From Zobellella endophytica (GTDB lineage Bacteria; Pseudomonadota; Gammaproteobacteria; Enterobacterales; Aeromonadaceae): 64,000 bases of DNA. A program made the position numbers and the translations under genes. Of this stretch, positions 1-8,751 are shown piece by piece. The stretch covers positions 186,001 to 250,000 of the forward strand of contig NZ_PXYG01000003.1 of NCBI RefSeq assembly GCF_003012775.1. The letters are read 5' to 3'. Under the pieces are notes generated by a model. The model was not told the DNA's origin. It saw only the letters and a list, made by a program, of their open reading frames with translations, and ran no database searches. Each line of letters starts with the position of its first letter. Position 1 is the first letter of the stretch.

Positions 1-466
1 AACCTGCGGCGTGCAGCAGGGCGGTGGCGGCCACGAAGCCGGCGAAATAGCCCAGCGCCGAGCCGTGGGCCGGCAGCTCCAGGCCGTGGGCGTTGCCGTG
101 GAACAGGCCGAACAGGGCGCACAGCCCCAGGGCCAGTCCGGTAAAACCGGTGACGCCGGCGGCCAACATGCCGCCCAGCACCATCAGTGAGGCGAGAATG
201 CCCGTTTCCACCCCGGTAATACCGACCCCGCCGATGCCGAGGAGGGCCCCCGCCACCATGGCCGCCACGAAGGCCAGCGGCAATTGCCAGGCTTTCTGCT
301 CCCGGCCCAGCACCGCCAGCATGCCCACCGCCACCATGGCCAGCAGGTGATCCCAACCGAACAGCGGATGGGTAAAGCCGGACACCAGGCCGTGGTCGCC
401 GTGGCCCGGGTGGGCGAAGGCGGCGGTGGGGACCAGGGTCATCAGTACTATCAGTGCTCTGTTCAT
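1..466 (-). CDS. hupE: HupE/UreJ family nickel transporter (3' end outside window)
   Basis: Membrane protein of the HupE/UreJ family, thought to bring nickel to urease or hydrogenase. The visible 155 residues begin with a signal-like segment (MNRALIVLMTLVPTAAFA). The family hallmark HPGHGDHG follows directly, then GWDHLLAM and several hydrophobic helices rich in Gly and Ala. It is the last gene seen in the urease operon, 2 bp after ureG, which supports the nickel role; no hydrogenase gene is visible. The C-terminus runs off the left edge. Family assignment is firm; transport of nickel is inferred from family and context. Confidence 0.88.
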   Translation of the reverse strand, partial: MNRALIVLMTLVPTAAFAHPGHGDHGLVSGFTHPLFGWDHLLAMVAVGMLAVLGREQKAWQLPLAFVAAMVAGALLGIGGVGITGVETGILASLMVLGGMLAAGVTGFTGLALGLCALFGLFHGNAHGLELPAHGSALGYFAGFVAATALLHAAG

Positions 467-468
467 GG

Positions 469-1122
469 TTATGCTCCTTCCTTTATGGTTGTTATGGCAA
501 CGTCGGCGGGCAGCGGGCGCAGCATGCCCTGTTGCTGGATAAACTGGATGATGTCGCCCAGGCCGTCGCCGCGCATCAGGTTGGTGAAGACGAAGGGGCG
601 CTCGCCGCGCATGCGTCTGGCGTCGCGGTCCATCACCTCCAGGGAGGCGTTGACCATGGGCGCCAGATCGGTCTTGTTGATGATCAGCAAGTCGGACTTG
701 GTGATGCCGGGGCCGCCCTTGCGGGGGATCTTGTCGCCGGCGCAGACGTCGATCACATAGAGGGTGAGATCCGACAGCTCGGGGCTGAAGGTGGCGGAGA
801 GGTTGTCGCCGCCGCTTTCCACCAGCACCAGCTCGAGCCCGGGATGGCGCTCCTGCAGGGTGTCGATGGCCGCCAGGTTCATGGAGGCGTCCTCGCGGAT
901 GGCGGTGTGCGGGCAGCCGCCGGTTTCCACCCCCATGATGCGATCCTCGGCCAGCGCCTGATGGCGCAGCAGGAACTCGGCATCCTCCTTGGTATAGATG
1001 TCGTTGGTGACCACCGCCAGATCGTAGTGATCCCGCAGGGCCAGACACAGCTGGCGCAGCAGCGCCGTCTTGCCCGAGCCGACCGGCCCGCCCACACCTA
1101 CGCGCAAACATTGTGTACTCAT
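469..1122 (-). CDS. ureG: Urease accessory GTPase UreG
   Basis: GTPase that drives nickel insertion into urease together with UreE, UreF and UreD. The 217-residue length is normal for UreG. The P-loop GPVGSGKT lies at about residues 12–19. The nickel-binding CPH motif is in [14 protein letters not shown], and the NKTDL guanine-specificity motif is present. The ATG start gives the conserved N-terminus [19 protein letters not shown]. It sits 3 bp after ureF and 2 bp before hupE, so the genes are probably co-transcribed. Confidence 0.97.
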   Translation of the reverse strand: MSTQCLRVGVGGPVGSGKTALLRQLCLALRDHYDLAVVTNDIYTKEDAEFLLRHQALAEDRIMGVETGGCPHTAIREDASMNLAAIDTLQERHPGLELVLVESGGDNLSATFSPELSDLTLYVIDVCAGDKIPRKGGPGITKSDLLIINKTDLAPMVNASLEVMDRDARRMRGERPFVFTNLMRGDGLGDIIQFIQQQGMLRPLPADVAITTIKEGA

Positions 1123-1125
1123 GGT

Positions 1126-1791
1126 TCAACTCCGGAATAAACGGGAATATTGGGTTTCGTGCAGGGCGCTGGCCTGCACCTGGCCGGGCAGGCTCAGCCC
1201 CAGTTGGTCGTCGTGCAGTTCACCGGCCAGGGCCAGCGCCCCGGCCAATGCCGGCTTGAGTGCCAGCAACAACCGCTGGGCGGCGGTCTGGCCGAGCGGC
1301 AGCGTTTTACTGGCCACGGTGAGCTGGTTTTCGAGCCAGCTCCAGGCAAAGCCCAGGGCCGCGCCCTCGGCGCTCAGCCCCCAGCTGCGGGCGGCCAGTG
1401 CCCAGGCGCTCATCAATGCCGGCGGCGCGGGCAGCATCGCCACCTCGGTGCCCTGCCCCTTCAGCAGCCGCACCAGGGCCCGGGCCTGCTGCTCGTCCTC
1501 GAACAACAGTTCACGGGTTTCACGGCTGGCGCGCACCACGTCGTTCCAGTGCGCCAGCGCCTCGTGATCATTCCGCTCCAGGGCCCGGTACAGGCGCAGC
1601 AGCACCGGCAGGTCCAGGTGCGCCAACCCCTGCAGGGCGCCGGCCAGCCACAGCTCCAGGCCGTCTTCGTCGCTCACCCAGCCCAGATCGATGGCTGACT
1701 CCAGGCCGGCGGAATAGGCGAAGCCGCCGATGGGCAACGCCGGGCTGGCCAGGTGCAGCAGCCCGAGCAGTTCCCCCACCTCAGTGGTCAT
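1126..1791 (-). CDS. ureF: Urease accessory protein UreF
   Basis: UreF forms the UreD–UreF–UreG complex on apo-urease and controls the UreG GTPase. The chosen ATG gives MTTEVGELLGLLHLASPALP, the expected N-terminus with the family signature SPALPIGGFAYSAGLE, and a 221-residue protein. The open frame continues upstream but there it only shadows ureE. The start lies 11 bp inside the 3' end of ureE, so the codons for the UreE histidine tail overlap the beginning of ureF. This suggests translational coupling. Confidence 0.95.
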   Translation of the reverse strand: MTTEVGELLGLLHLASPALPIGGFAYSAGLESAIDLGWVSDEDGLELWLAGALQGLAHLDLPVLLRLYRALERNDHEALAHWNDVVRASRETRELLFEDEQQARALVRLLKGQGTEVAMLPAPPALMSAWALAARSWGLSAEGAALGFAWSWLENQLTVASKTLPLGQTAAQRLLLALKPALAGALALAGELHDDQLGLSLPGQVQASALHETQYSRLFRS

Positions 1792-2254
1792 GGTGGTGCC
1801 CGTGATCATCATGGTGGTGGTGCCCGCCCAGGCCCTGGTAGGCGCCGGACTCGGGGCTGAAGGGCGCCTCGCCGTGCTCCAGCCACAGGCCCAGGTGCTC
1901 GGCCAGGTGCTCCAGCACATGATCCGGTGGAAAGCGTAGCCAGAGCGGGCCGATTTCCAGGGTGACGTGGCGGTTGCCCAGGTGATAGCAGGCGCGGGCG
2001 AAACCCGGCCAGTCGGCGGCGTGGGCGGTGACCATGGGCTCGGGGCTCGCCGCCACCTCGAACAGCCGGCCGCACTCGCTCTTGAGCCTGTCGCCCTGGG
2101 CCAGCACCTGGCCGCGCTCGAGGAAGAGCCCCACCTCGGTGCCGGCGTCGCTGACGGCGCGAAAACGCCCCTTCCGGCGCAGCTCGAAGGGCAGGGTCAG
2201 GGTATCCTGTGCCGGTTCATCCGTCTGGCCCAGGTTTTGGGTAATTCTCAGCAT
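1781..2254 (-). CDS. ureE: Urease accessory nickel metallochaperone UreE
   Basis: UreE delivers nickel to the urease assembly complex. The protein is 157 residues from an ATG preceded by AGAGG. The frame is open further upstream, but that part translates intergenic repeats and was rejected. The last 15 residues read GGHHHHDDHGHHHDH, with nine histidines, a classical nickel-storage tail. The N-terminal beta domain (MLRITQNLG...) and the central metal-binding domain fit the family. It is separated from ureC by about 230 bp of repeats but belongs to the same strand and pathway. Confidence 0.95.
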   Translation of the reverse strand: MLRITQNLGQTDEPAQDTLTLPFELRRKGRFRAVSDAGTEVGLFLERGQVLAQGDRLKSECGRLFEVAASPEPMVTAHAADWPGFARACYHLGNRHVTLEIGPLWLRFPPDHVLEHLAEHLGLWLEHGEAPFSPESGAYQGLGGHHHHDDHGHHHDH

Positions 2255-2330
2255 ACGTTTCCTCTGTATAAGTGGTTGTTTCCGTAGGGCAGATTTTAAT
2301 CGGCCACCTACCGCAGATGGCGGCTTTGCC

Positions 2331-2457
2331 GTAGGGTCCATTTCAATGGACCTTTCCAACACCGGCGCCGGGTTCGGTCGAATAAATTCGACCCTACAAG
2401 TCAACCCTACAAGTCGAGCCTTGCTGGTGGAGCGCAGGCGGGCCGCCCGCGCCCCAA
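2331..2457. repeat. Palindromic intergenic repeats between ureC and ureE
   Basis: Two hairpin units lie here. 2331–2352 reads GTAG + GGTCCATTTCAATGGACC. 2376–2397 reads GGTCGAATAAATTCGACC + CTAC. The spacer contains CCGGCGCCGG. At 2430–2457 is a 28-bp GC-rich stretch with the core GCGGGCCGCCCGC, repeated identically at 10937–10964. Related hairpins occur at 10966–11059, 12614–12635, 15494–15586 and 24362–24470. A degraded unit may lie at about 2283–2305. The array splits the urease operon between structural and accessory genes. Confidence 0.85.
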
Positions 2458-2488
2458 ACGGCGGGCTCCCATATCGCCTGCAGACCGG

Positions 2489-4195
2489 TTAAAACAACGA
2501 ATACAGCTGGGCCAGGGGCAGCACAGTGGCCGGCTCGCAGTGCAGCAGTTCGCCGTCGCAGCGCACCTCGTAAGTCTGGGCATCCACGGTCAGCGCCGGG
2601 GTGGCGCCGTTGTGGATGAGGTCTGACTTGGTGATGCTGCGGGTATTGCGGCAGGCCGCGAGCTTGCGCGTGAGTCCAAGATCCTTGGCCAGATCCCGCG
2701 CCAGCGCCGCCTGGCTGACGAAGGTCAGGCTGCTGGCCGCCGCCGCCCGCCCCTGGGCGCCGAACATGGGCCTGTAGTGCACCGGCTGGGGCGTGGGGAT
2801 GGAGGCGTTGGCATCCCCCATGGGGGCGTAGGCGATGCTGCCGCCCTTGATGATCAGCGCCGGCTTGATGCCGAAGAAGGCCGGGCTCCACAACACCAGG
2901 TCGGCCAGCTTGCCCACCTCCACCGAGCCCACCTCGTGGCCGATGCCGTGGGTGATGGCCGGATTGATGGTGTACTTGGCGATGTAGCGCTTGGCGCGGA
3001 AGTTGTCGGCGCCAAGCGCCCGGTCTTCCGGCAGCAGGCCGCGTTGCACCTTCATCTTGTGGGCGGTCTGCCAGGTGCGGCACACCACCTCCCCCACCCG
3101 GCCCATGGCCTGGCTGTCGGAGGAGATCATCGAGATCACCCCCAGATCCTGGAGGATGTCTTCCGCCGCTATGGTCTCCTTGCGGATACGCGAGTCGGCG
3201 AAGGCCACGTCTTCCGGGATGTTGGGATCCAGGTGGTGGCACACCATCAGCATGTCCAGGTGCTCGTCCACGGTGTTGACCGTATAGGGCCGGGTCGGGT
3301 TGGTGGACGAGGGCAGCACATTGGGCAAGCTGCAGGCAGTGAGGATGTCCGGCGCATGACCGCCGCCGGCGCCCTCGGTGTGGTAGGTATGGATGGTACG
3401 GCCCTTGAAGGCGGCCAGGGTGTCCTCCACGAAGCCCGACTCGTTGAGGGTGTCGGTGTGGATGGCGATCTGCACGTCGTATTCCTCCGCCACCGACAGG
3501 CAGCAGTCGATGGCCGCCGGGGTAGTGCCCCAGTCCTCGTGCAGCTTGAGCCCCATGGCGCCGGCTTCCAGCTGCTCGCGCAGGGCTTCGGGCCGGCTGG
3601 CGTTGCCCTTGCCGAGAAAGCCGAAGTTCATCGGCATCTGGTCGGTGGCCTGCAACATGCGGGCGATGTGCCAGGCGCCGGGGGTACAGGTGGTGGCCTT
3701 GCTGCCGGTGGCGGGGCCGGTGCCGCCACCGAGCATGGTGGTGATGCCGGAGCAGATCGCCTCCTCCACCTGCTGGGGGCAGATAAAGTGGATATGGGCG
3801 TCCACCCCGCCGGCGGTGAGGATCAGCCCCTCGCCGGCGATCACCTCGGTGCCGGGCGCCACGTTAATGGTGACCCTGTCCTGAATATCCGGGTTGCCGG
3901 CCTTGCCGATGGCGTGGATGCGGCCGTCCTTCAGCGCCACATCGGCCTTGACGATGCCCCAGTGATCCAGGATGAGGGCGTTGGTAATCACCGTGTCCAC
4001 GCTGTCGGCGCGTACCGCCTGGCTCTGGCCCATGCCGTCGCGGATCACCTTACCGCCGCCGAACTTCACTTCCTCGCCGTAGCGGGTGTAGTCCTGCTCC
4101 ACCTCTATCCACAGTTCGGTGTCGGCCAGCCGCACCCGGTCGCCCAGGGTGGGGCCGAACATGTCCGCATAGGCCTGCCGGCTAATTTTGCTCAT
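2489..4195 (-). CDS. ureC: Urease alpha subunit, catalytic
   Basis: Hydrolyses urea to ammonia and carbamate at a di-nickel centre in the cytoplasm. The 568-residue length is standard. Visible active-site features are HIHFICPQQ (nickel-binding histidines), the carbamylated lysine in [11 protein letters not shown], the histidines in [11 protein letters not shown] and [14 protein letters not shown], the flap MVCHHLDP with its cysteine, and the aspartate in [12 protein letters not shown]. No key residue is missing. It overlaps ureB by 14 bp, indicating coupled translation, and is followed by palindromic repeats rather than by ureE directly. Confidence 0.98.
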   Translation of the reverse strand: MSKISRQAYADMFGPTLGDRVRLADTELWIEVEQDYTRYGEEVKFGGGKVIRDGMGQSQAVRADSVDTVITNALILDHWGIVKADVALKDGRIHAIGKAGNPDIQDRVTINVAPGTEVIAGEGLILTAGGVDAHIHFICPQQVEEAICSGITTMLGGGTGPATGSKATTCTPGAWHIARMLQATDQMPMNFGFLGKGNASRPEALREQLEAGAMGLKLHEDWGTTPAAIDCCLSVAEEYDVQIAIHTDTLNESGFVEDTLAAFKGRTIHTYHTEGAGGGHAPDILTACSLPNVLPSSTNPTRPYTVNTVDEHLDMLMVCHHLDPNIPEDVAFADSRIRKETIAAEDILQDLGVISMISSDSQAMGRVGEVVCRTWQTAHKMKVQRGLLPEDRALGADNFRAKRYIAKYTINPAITHGIGHEVGSVEVGKLADLVLWSPAFFGIKPALIIKGGSIAYAPMGDANASIPTPQPVHYRPMFGAQGRAAAASSLTFVSQAALARDLAKDLGLTRKLAACRNTRSITKSDLIHNGATPALTVDAQTYEVRCDGELLHCEPATVLPLAQLYSLF

Positions 4196-4517
4196 CTTGC
4201 GCTCCTTGCTGGTCGATGGGGCCCATCACCTCGCCCCGAAAACCGTAGACTTCCCGCTTGCCGCCCAGGGCCACCAGGGTCACGGTGCGGCTCTGGCCCG
4301 GCTCGAAGCGCACCGCGGTGCCGGCGGCGATATCGAGGCGAAAGCCGAGCGCCTGGGCCCGATCCAGAACGAGCGCCGGATTCACCTCGGCAAAATGGTA
4401 GTGGGAGCCCACCTGGATGGGCCTGTCGCCGGTGTTGGCCACGCTCAGGGTGCGCCGCTGCCGGCCTTCATTGAGGGCGATGTCGCCCCCGGCCAGCTGG
4501 TATTCGCCCGGTATCAT
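4182..4517 (-). CDS. ureB: Urease beta subunit
   Basis: Small structural subunit of the (UreABC)3 urease. The 111 residues start [19 protein letters not shown], the usual UreB N-terminus, and contain the conserved [13 protein letters not shown] and [14 protein letters not shown] segments. It lies 9 bp after ureA and overlaps ureC by 14 bp. Separate A and B subunits are the common bacterial arrangement, unlike the fused form in Helicobacter. Confidence 0.97.
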   Translation of the reverse strand: MIPGEYQLAGGDIALNEGRQRRTLSVANTGDRPIQVGSHYHFAEVNPALVLDRAQALGFRLDIAAGTAVRFEPGQSRTVTLVALGGKREVYGFRGEVMGPIDQQGAQDEQN

Positions 4518-4526
4518 GGCGCCTCC

Positions 4527-4829
4527 TTATTGAATGGGTTGATGCAAGGTCACCAGCTTGGTGCCGTCGGGAAAGGTGGCTTCCACCTGCACTTCCTGCA
4601 CCAGCTCGGCAACGCCTTCCATCACCTGGTCGCGGCCGAGCCAGGTCCGGCCCTCGCCCATCAGCTCGGCCACGGTGCGGCCGTCGCGGGCGCCTTCCAT
4701 CACCGCCGCCGACAGGTAGGCCACCGCCTCCGGGTAGTTGAGCCTGAGCCCGCGCACCAGCCGGCGCTCGGCCAGCAGGGCGGCGGTAAACAACAGCAGC
4801 TTGTCCTTTTCTCTTGGACTGAGTTCCAT
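4527..4829 (-). CDS. ureA: Urease gamma subunit
   Basis: The 100-residue gamma subunit of urease, exactly the family length. It starts [23 protein letters not shown] and ends in [10 protein letters not shown], both highly conserved. The ATG at 4829 is preceded by AGGAGAG on the minus strand. A longer in-frame extension begins inside ureD and was rejected. It is the first structural gene, 13 bp after ureD. Confidence 0.97.
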   Translation of the reverse strand: MELSPREKDKLLLFTAALLAERRLVRGLRLNYPEAVAYLSAAVMEGARDGRTVAELMGEGRTWLGRDQVMEGVAELVQEVQVEATFPDGTKLVTLHQPIQ

Positions 4830-4842
4830 CTTGATGTCTCTC

Positions 4843-5724
4843 CTAGGTGAGCCAGATGCGGGGAATAACGGCGGGCCGGCCGAGTACGGCGGGGCGGAGC
4901 AGCCCCCAGGCCCGCCACATGCCATCGCGGCAGGCATTCATATCAGTGCCCAGGTAGCGCACCAGCAGCACACCCAGGCGTTCGGTCACGGTGAAATCGG
5001 GGCTCGGCAGGACCTCGCGTAGGGCGGTGATCAAAGCCTCATCCAGCCCCGGCCCCGCCGCCATCAGGGTGCCGAACACGCAGCCGCCGTTCAGCCCCAC
5101 CTGGTCCCGGTGTAACCAGTCGCCGCCCTCGAGGCAGAGGCGTTCGTTGAACAGCAGGCGGCCGGCCCGGTGCAGTTGCAGGCGCTGGGTCAGGTGGCCC
5201 TGATCGAACCACTGCTCGCCGGCTGGGCGGCCCAGGCAGACCAGATCCCAGCCGATAAAGCGGGCGCCTTCGGCCAGCTCGATTTTGGTGTCGAGCACGC
5301 CGTTGGCGCCCCGGTAAACGATGGTCTCCTGGGGCAGCCACTCCAGTTCGGCGCCCTCGCCCGCGCGCAGCAGCACCTGCTGGCCCTGGGCCACACCGGC
5401 GCTGTCGCGGCCGTAGATCTTGCCCGCCGAGGGGGTGGTCAGCAGCGCCTGCCCGCCGGGCTCGGCGGTCACCTCGATGGCCAGCCGGTCGCCGGACACC
5501 AGGCCGCCGGGCGGATGCAACAGGTAAAGATGACAGGTGCCCCCTTCCGGATAGAAGGGCCGCTGGATGCGCAGGGGGCCGGCGAAGTCCAGCCCCTTGA
5601 GCCGGGTCTTGCCCCCCGCAGGAGCAGGATCGGCTTCCAGCCGCAGGCGCAGGTGCGCCGGCCAGCTACGCTTTTGGCCGTAACCGGAGCTGGCTTGCAG
5701 GGCTTGTGCCGGAGTCTGGGTCAT
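4843..5724 (-). CDS. ureD: Urease accessory protein UreD
   Basis: UreD (UreH) binds apo-urease and forms the nickel-transfer tunnel with UreF and UreG. The protein is 293 residues and contains the family segments [23 protein letters not shown] and [14 protein letters not shown]. It is first in the operon, about 30 nt downstream of the start point predicted from the sigma-54 promoter. The ribosome-binding site in front of the ATG is weak, so the start is slightly less certain than for the other ure genes. Confidence 0.94.
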   Translation of the reverse strand: MTQTPAQALQASSGYGQKRSWPAHLRLRLEADPAPAGGKTRLKGLDFAGPLRIQRPFYPEGGTCHLYLLHPPGGLVSGDRLAIEVTAEPGGQALLTTPSAGKIYGRDSAGVAQGQQVLLRAGEGAELEWLPQETIVYRGANGVLDTKIELAEGARFIGWDLVCLGRPAGEQWFDQGHLTQRLQLHRAGRLLFNERLCLEGGDWLHRDQVGLNGGCVFGTLMAAGPGLDEALITALREVLPSPDFTVTERLGVLLVRYLGTDMNACRDGMWRAWGLLRPAVLGRPAVIPRIWLT

Positions 5725-5764
5725 ATGGACACATCAGGGTCGAAGATTCTGTACACAAGCCTTA

Positions 5765-5780
5765 ACAGAATTCGTGCCAA
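5765..5780 (-). promoter_or_regulatory. Predicted sigma-54 (-24/-12) promoter of the urease operon
   Basis: On the minus strand the sequence is TTGGCACGAATTCTGTTAA (5780 down to 5762). The -24 half TTGGCACG matches the RpoN consensus fully. The GG is followed after exactly 10 nt by GT, where GC is canonical, so the -12 half is imperfect. Transcription would start near 5753, about 29 nt before ureD. The NtrC-like sites upstream support the call. Confidence 0.65.
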
Positions 5781-5863
5781 TTATTTAAATAATAATAAAT
5801 TCAATAATTTAAATTCAATATTGAAGAATTAATGGCGCCGCTATCCCGCTTGACTGAGTCCTT

Positions 5864-5911
5864 TCCACCAAAATGGTGCATGATGCCGTGCACAAGATCC
5901 ATATTGGTGCA
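5864..5911. promoter_or_regulatory. Predicted NtrC enhancer, two sites upstream of ureD
   Basis: Site 1 (5864–5880) is TCCACCAAAATGGTGCA, one mismatch from the symmetrical NtrC-type sequence TGCACCA-N3-TGGTGCA. Site 2 (5895–5911) ends in the perfect half TGGTGCA, with a degenerate left half. The centres are 31 bp apart, about three helical turns, and site 1 is about 119 bp upstream of the predicted start point. This resembles the glnA enhancer layout. The inferred role is induction of urease under nitrogen limitation. Confidence 0.68.
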
Positions 5912-5927
5912 ACCCGAGCCCGTACCA

Positions 5928-5952
5928 ACAAAAAAGGCCCCGCGAGGGGGCC
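5928..5952 (-). terminator. Rho-independent terminator of the NCS1 permease gene
   Basis: On the minus strand a stem GGCCCCCTCGCGGGGCC (5952–5936) is followed by a run of T residues. It lies 26 bp after the stop codon of the permease gene and insulates it from the urease promoter region. Confidence 0.8.
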
Positions 5953-5978
5953 AAGGCACGATTAACGCTTTAATACAC

Positions 5979-7334
5979 TCAGGACTCGGTTTGCAGCACC
6001 ACCTCGCCGGCGGGTTTGGCGATGGGTTTCATCAGCAGGGTGTAACCCGCCACGCTCACCGTCAGGCCGACGAAGAAGGCCAGATCCATAAAGACAACGC
6101 TGGCCAGGAAAGACACCCCGTACACCAGGAAGGCCCGCAGGTTGTAGTTGTTCTGGTAGACAAAGGGACCCTTGGGGTCGTAGAAATCGTTAACATTCAG
6201 CCGGCCGCGGCGCAGCAGGTAGAAATCGGCCAGCATGATGCCCGCCACCGGTCCCAGCAGGCCGGAGGTGATCACGCTGAACCACAGCAGGTTGTCGGCG
6301 AACACCCAGGGCATCATCAGCAGGCCGATGGCACCGGAGATGGCCACGCCCTGGGCGAAGTTGAGCCGGGGGAAGACGTTCATCAGGATATAGGCCGAGG
6401 GCATCAGGTTGGCGGCGGTATTGGTGGACCACTGGGCGAAGGCGATGGTCAGCATGCTCAGGATCAGCACGATGGGTGAACTCATGGAGTTGAGCACTAT
6501 CTCGATGGGATCCCAGGTGCCGGTGAGGATGCCGCCTATCATGCCCACCATCAGGATGCCGGAGCCGATCACGATAAGGCCGGTGATCTGGGCGATAAAG
6601 GGCTTGCGGTTGCGGATAAAGAAATTGTTGCTGGAGTGATCGCGCGAACGCTCCAGCTTGCGGGTGAGATCCGGGCTGTTCAGGCCCATGGTGATCCAGA
6701 TGCCGGCGATGGCCATCACCGCGAACCAGAAGGAGCCGTTGTCCAGCGAGGGCGCGGCCAGCACGTCGCCGATGGTGGCGTCGTTGGTCTGCAGCAGCCA
6801 GAAGGTGACCAGGCCGATGAGGATGGTCAGCGCCGGGATCGCCACCCAGTCGAACTTGGCCATGGCCTTCATGCCGTAGACGGCGTTCACCACCTGCAGC
6901 ACCCCGAAGATCAGGATCAGAATGGTAGTGTTGGTATAGCCGACCCACATCTCCAGCACCTTGCCGATGGCGACCGCCGCCACCCAGGTCTGAAAGCCGA
7001 ACCAGAAGCAGGCGGGAATGGCGCGGAAGGCGGCGGGGATCTTGGCGCCCTTGTAGCCGAAGCAAGAGCGGATATAGACGGTGAAGGGAATGCCGTAGCG
7101 GATGCCGATGTCGCCGGCCAGGATCAGGATGCTGGTGACGATGGCGTAGGCGGCCAGGATGGCGCCGATAATGGTCCAGGGCGACAGGCCCGGATAGAGC
7201 TGGGCGCCCATGGTGAAGGCACCCATGTTGATGGTCATGCCCGCCCAGAGCATGGTGAAGTCCCAGATGTTGATGTCCCTGTCCTTGTCGGTGGACGGCA
7301 TCAGCTCGGGGTTGTTCATTTCATGTACCGCCAT
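5979..7334 (-). CDS. NCS1 family nucleobase:cation symporter
   Basis: A 451-residue polytopic membrane protein of the nucleobase:cation symporter-1 family, which takes up cytosine, uracil, allantoin, hydantoins or related compounds. About 12 hydrophobic helices are visible, with NCS1-like segments such as NIWDFTMLWAGMTINMGAFT near the N-terminus and GLNSPDLTRKLERS in the middle. The ATG at 7334 follows AGGGAGAGG; an upstream in-frame start at 7379 would begin inside a perfect inverted repeat. The substrate cannot be read from the sequence. Its position next to urease suggests a nitrogen-rich base or ureide whose breakdown yields urea. Confidence 0.88.
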   Translation of the reverse strand: MAVHEMNNPELMPSTDKDRDINIWDFTMLWAGMTINMGAFTMGAQLYPGLSPWTIIGAILAAYAIVTSILILAGDIGIRYGIPFTVYIRSCFGYKGAKIPAAFRAIPACFWFGFQTWVAAVAIGKVLEMWVGYTNTTILILIFGVLQVVNAVYGMKAMAKFDWVAIPALTILIGLVTFWLLQTNDATIGDVLAAPSLDNGSFWFAVMAIAGIWITMGLNSPDLTRKLERSRDHSSNNFFIRNRKPFIAQITGLIVIGSGILMVGMIGGILTGTWDPIEIVLNSMSSPIVLILSMLTIAFAQWSTNTAANLMPSAYILMNVFPRLNFAQGVAISGAIGLLMMPWVFADNLLWFSVITSGLLGPVAGIMLADFYLLRRGRLNVNDFYDPKGPFVYQNNYNLRAFLVYGVSFLASVVFMDLAFFVGLTVSVAGYTLLMKPIAKPAGEVVLQTES

Positions 7335-7356
7335 TGGCCTCTCCCTGTGTGACTGC

Positions 7357-7380
7357 CATGCCGGCGATGTTGCCGGCATG
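7357..7380. promoter_or_regulatory. Perfect inverted repeat in the leader of the NCS1 gene
   Basis: CATGCCGGC–GATGTT–GCCGGCATG is a perfect 9-bp inverted repeat with a 6-nt loop. It ends 23 nt before the ATG, just upstream of the ribosome-binding site. It could be an operator or an mRNA hairpin. No T-tract follows, so it is not an intrinsic terminator. Confidence 0.5.
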
Positions 7381-7473
7381 GGTTAAATGTGAACAATGAA
7401 GTTATATTTACGTAAACAAATTAACCAATAAATCGTTAACAATAAATCTAACAGTTCGTTATCGATCTATATT

Positions 7474-7489
7474 TGTGATCCTTGTCACG
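7474..7489. promoter_or_regulatory. CRP-like binding site upstream of the NCS1 gene
   Basis: TGTGA-TCCTTG-TCACG matches the CRP consensus TGTGA-N6-TCACA at nine of ten core positions. It lies about 140 bp upstream of the NCS1 start codon, next to an AT-rich stretch (about 7385–7470) that probably carries the promoter. Which gene it serves is an inference; the nearest start on the other strand is almost 600 bp away. Confidence 0.5.
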
Positions 7490-8062
7490 CTATGGCGGCG
7501 CGAGGACGACCGGTGCCGGACGGATCGGCGGGGGAGCCCCGGCTCCCCCGCCACCTCCACTTCTCTTCCGTCACGCTCGCGAAGGCGGGAGTCCATGCGC
7601 CCCTTCGGCTCTGCCATTGCGATCCGGCCGGGCTTCCGTCCTGTTCGCCCGAATTGAATCCGGATGACCCCTGTGGTGACCTGAAAGGCATGGTGCACAG
7701 TGGGCCGGCGATTCGCGGTGTGAAAGAGCCCGGGCAGCGAGCCCGCTCCTGTATGCGGAAGTTGCGACAGAGGCCGAGTACCAGCGTTCATCCTTCAGAT
7801 ACCGTCTGTTTCCTTTTCGGAGTCAATACTTTATTTTTTTAAACCATTGCTCGTTCTCATCACCGTAATGAAACCAATTTAATGCAATAAAAACAGCCGC
7901 TTACGAAAAACTTGAATTAATTCGATATCAATGCACCACTCTTTTCAATTTTTTTATCAGGCCGCCCCCCCTAATATCGGTTCCGAGCTTAACGAACAGC
8001 GAGCCATGCCTGGCCAGGCTTTAAAAAACAGTTAGCAAGACAACCCAAAGGAAACGAAAGCC
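7490..8062. other. Gene-free stretch with a GC-rich hairpin
   Basis: No credible gene. 7527–7552 is a 12-bp inverted repeat (GGCGGGGGAGCC, 2-nt loop, GGCTCCCCCGCC). It is followed at about 7575 by GCGAAGGCGGGAGTCC, a motif of a kind common in intergenic repeats of proteobacteria. From about 7800 base composition drops sharply and the sequence becomes AT-rich up to the dsbA-like gene. A short palindrome GCCTGGCCAGGC with a following A/T run lies at about 8010–8030. Confidence 0.6.
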
Positions 8063-8683
8063 ATGTCTAAAGTAACAATTGAATTTTTTCACGATGCGGT
8101 CTGTGGTTGGTGTTATGTCCTGAGCCCGAGGTTGCGCAAGCTGGTTGAACGGGCCGATGTCGAAGTGAAACAGCGCTGCTTTGTACTGCAGCGAAATGAT
8201 GAAGAAATGGTTCAGCGCTTTGGTTCTCTGGCTGCTGCCAAATCGGAAATCCTGAATCACTGGGTCGCCTGCCAGCAAAAGGCGGATGATCCCACTCGCT
8301 TTAATATTGAAGGCATGCGTGCTCAGCCATTCTCTTACCCGAGCGGTTATTTGGCAGCGCTGGGCGCCAAGGCGGCAGAGTTGCTGGGGCATTCAGACAG
8401 CCACTGGGATTACTTCGATGAAATCCAGCGCCTGCACCTGAAAGTGAACGATAACATAGGCGATCGTGACGTCATCATCGCCGCAGCGGGAAATATCGGC
8501 CTGGATACTGAAGCCTTTGCCAAAGTCCTGGATAGCGATGAAGTCCGCCAGGCGGTAGAAGCCGACCTCAAGCGAGCCAGAGACTTTAACCTGCGCAGCA
8601 TTCCAAGCCTGATTATCAACGGCGAGCATGTGGTGTCTGACACGCTGACGAACGAACGCATTGAGCAACTGTTTCTGAAATAA
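8063..8683 (+). CDS. DsbA family (FrnE-like) thiol oxidoreductase
   Basis: A 206-residue thioredoxin-fold protein with the redox motif CGWC at residues 14–17 and the cis-proline segment SIPSLIING near the C-terminus, as in cytoplasmic DsbA/FrnE-like proteins. No signal peptide is present, so it should act in the cytosol. The ATG follows AAAGGAAACGAAAGCC. It is followed by wrbA on the same strand, and both have clearly lower GC than their neighbours, which suggests joint acquisition. The substrate is unknown. Confidence 0.85.
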   Translation: MSKVTIEFFHDAVCGWCYVLSPRLRKLVERADVEVKQRCFVLQRNDEEMVQRFGSLAAAKSEILNHWVACQQKADDPTRFNIEGMRAQPFSYPSGYLAALGAKAAELLGHSDSHWDYFDEIQRLHLKVNDNIGDRDVIIAAAGNIGLDTEAFAKVLDSDEVRQAVEADLKRARDFNLRSIPSLIINGEHVVSDTLTNERIEQLFLK

Positions 8684-8751
8684 GACAGGCAGTAAAGATA
8701 AAACATGAAACGCATTGCAAGTTTTTAATTATATTAAAGTGAGATAACACC

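Noticed and set aside
2777-4474. Plus-strand frame opposite ureC and ureB
   Set aside because: Composition of a shadow frame, and the urease subunits are unambiguous.
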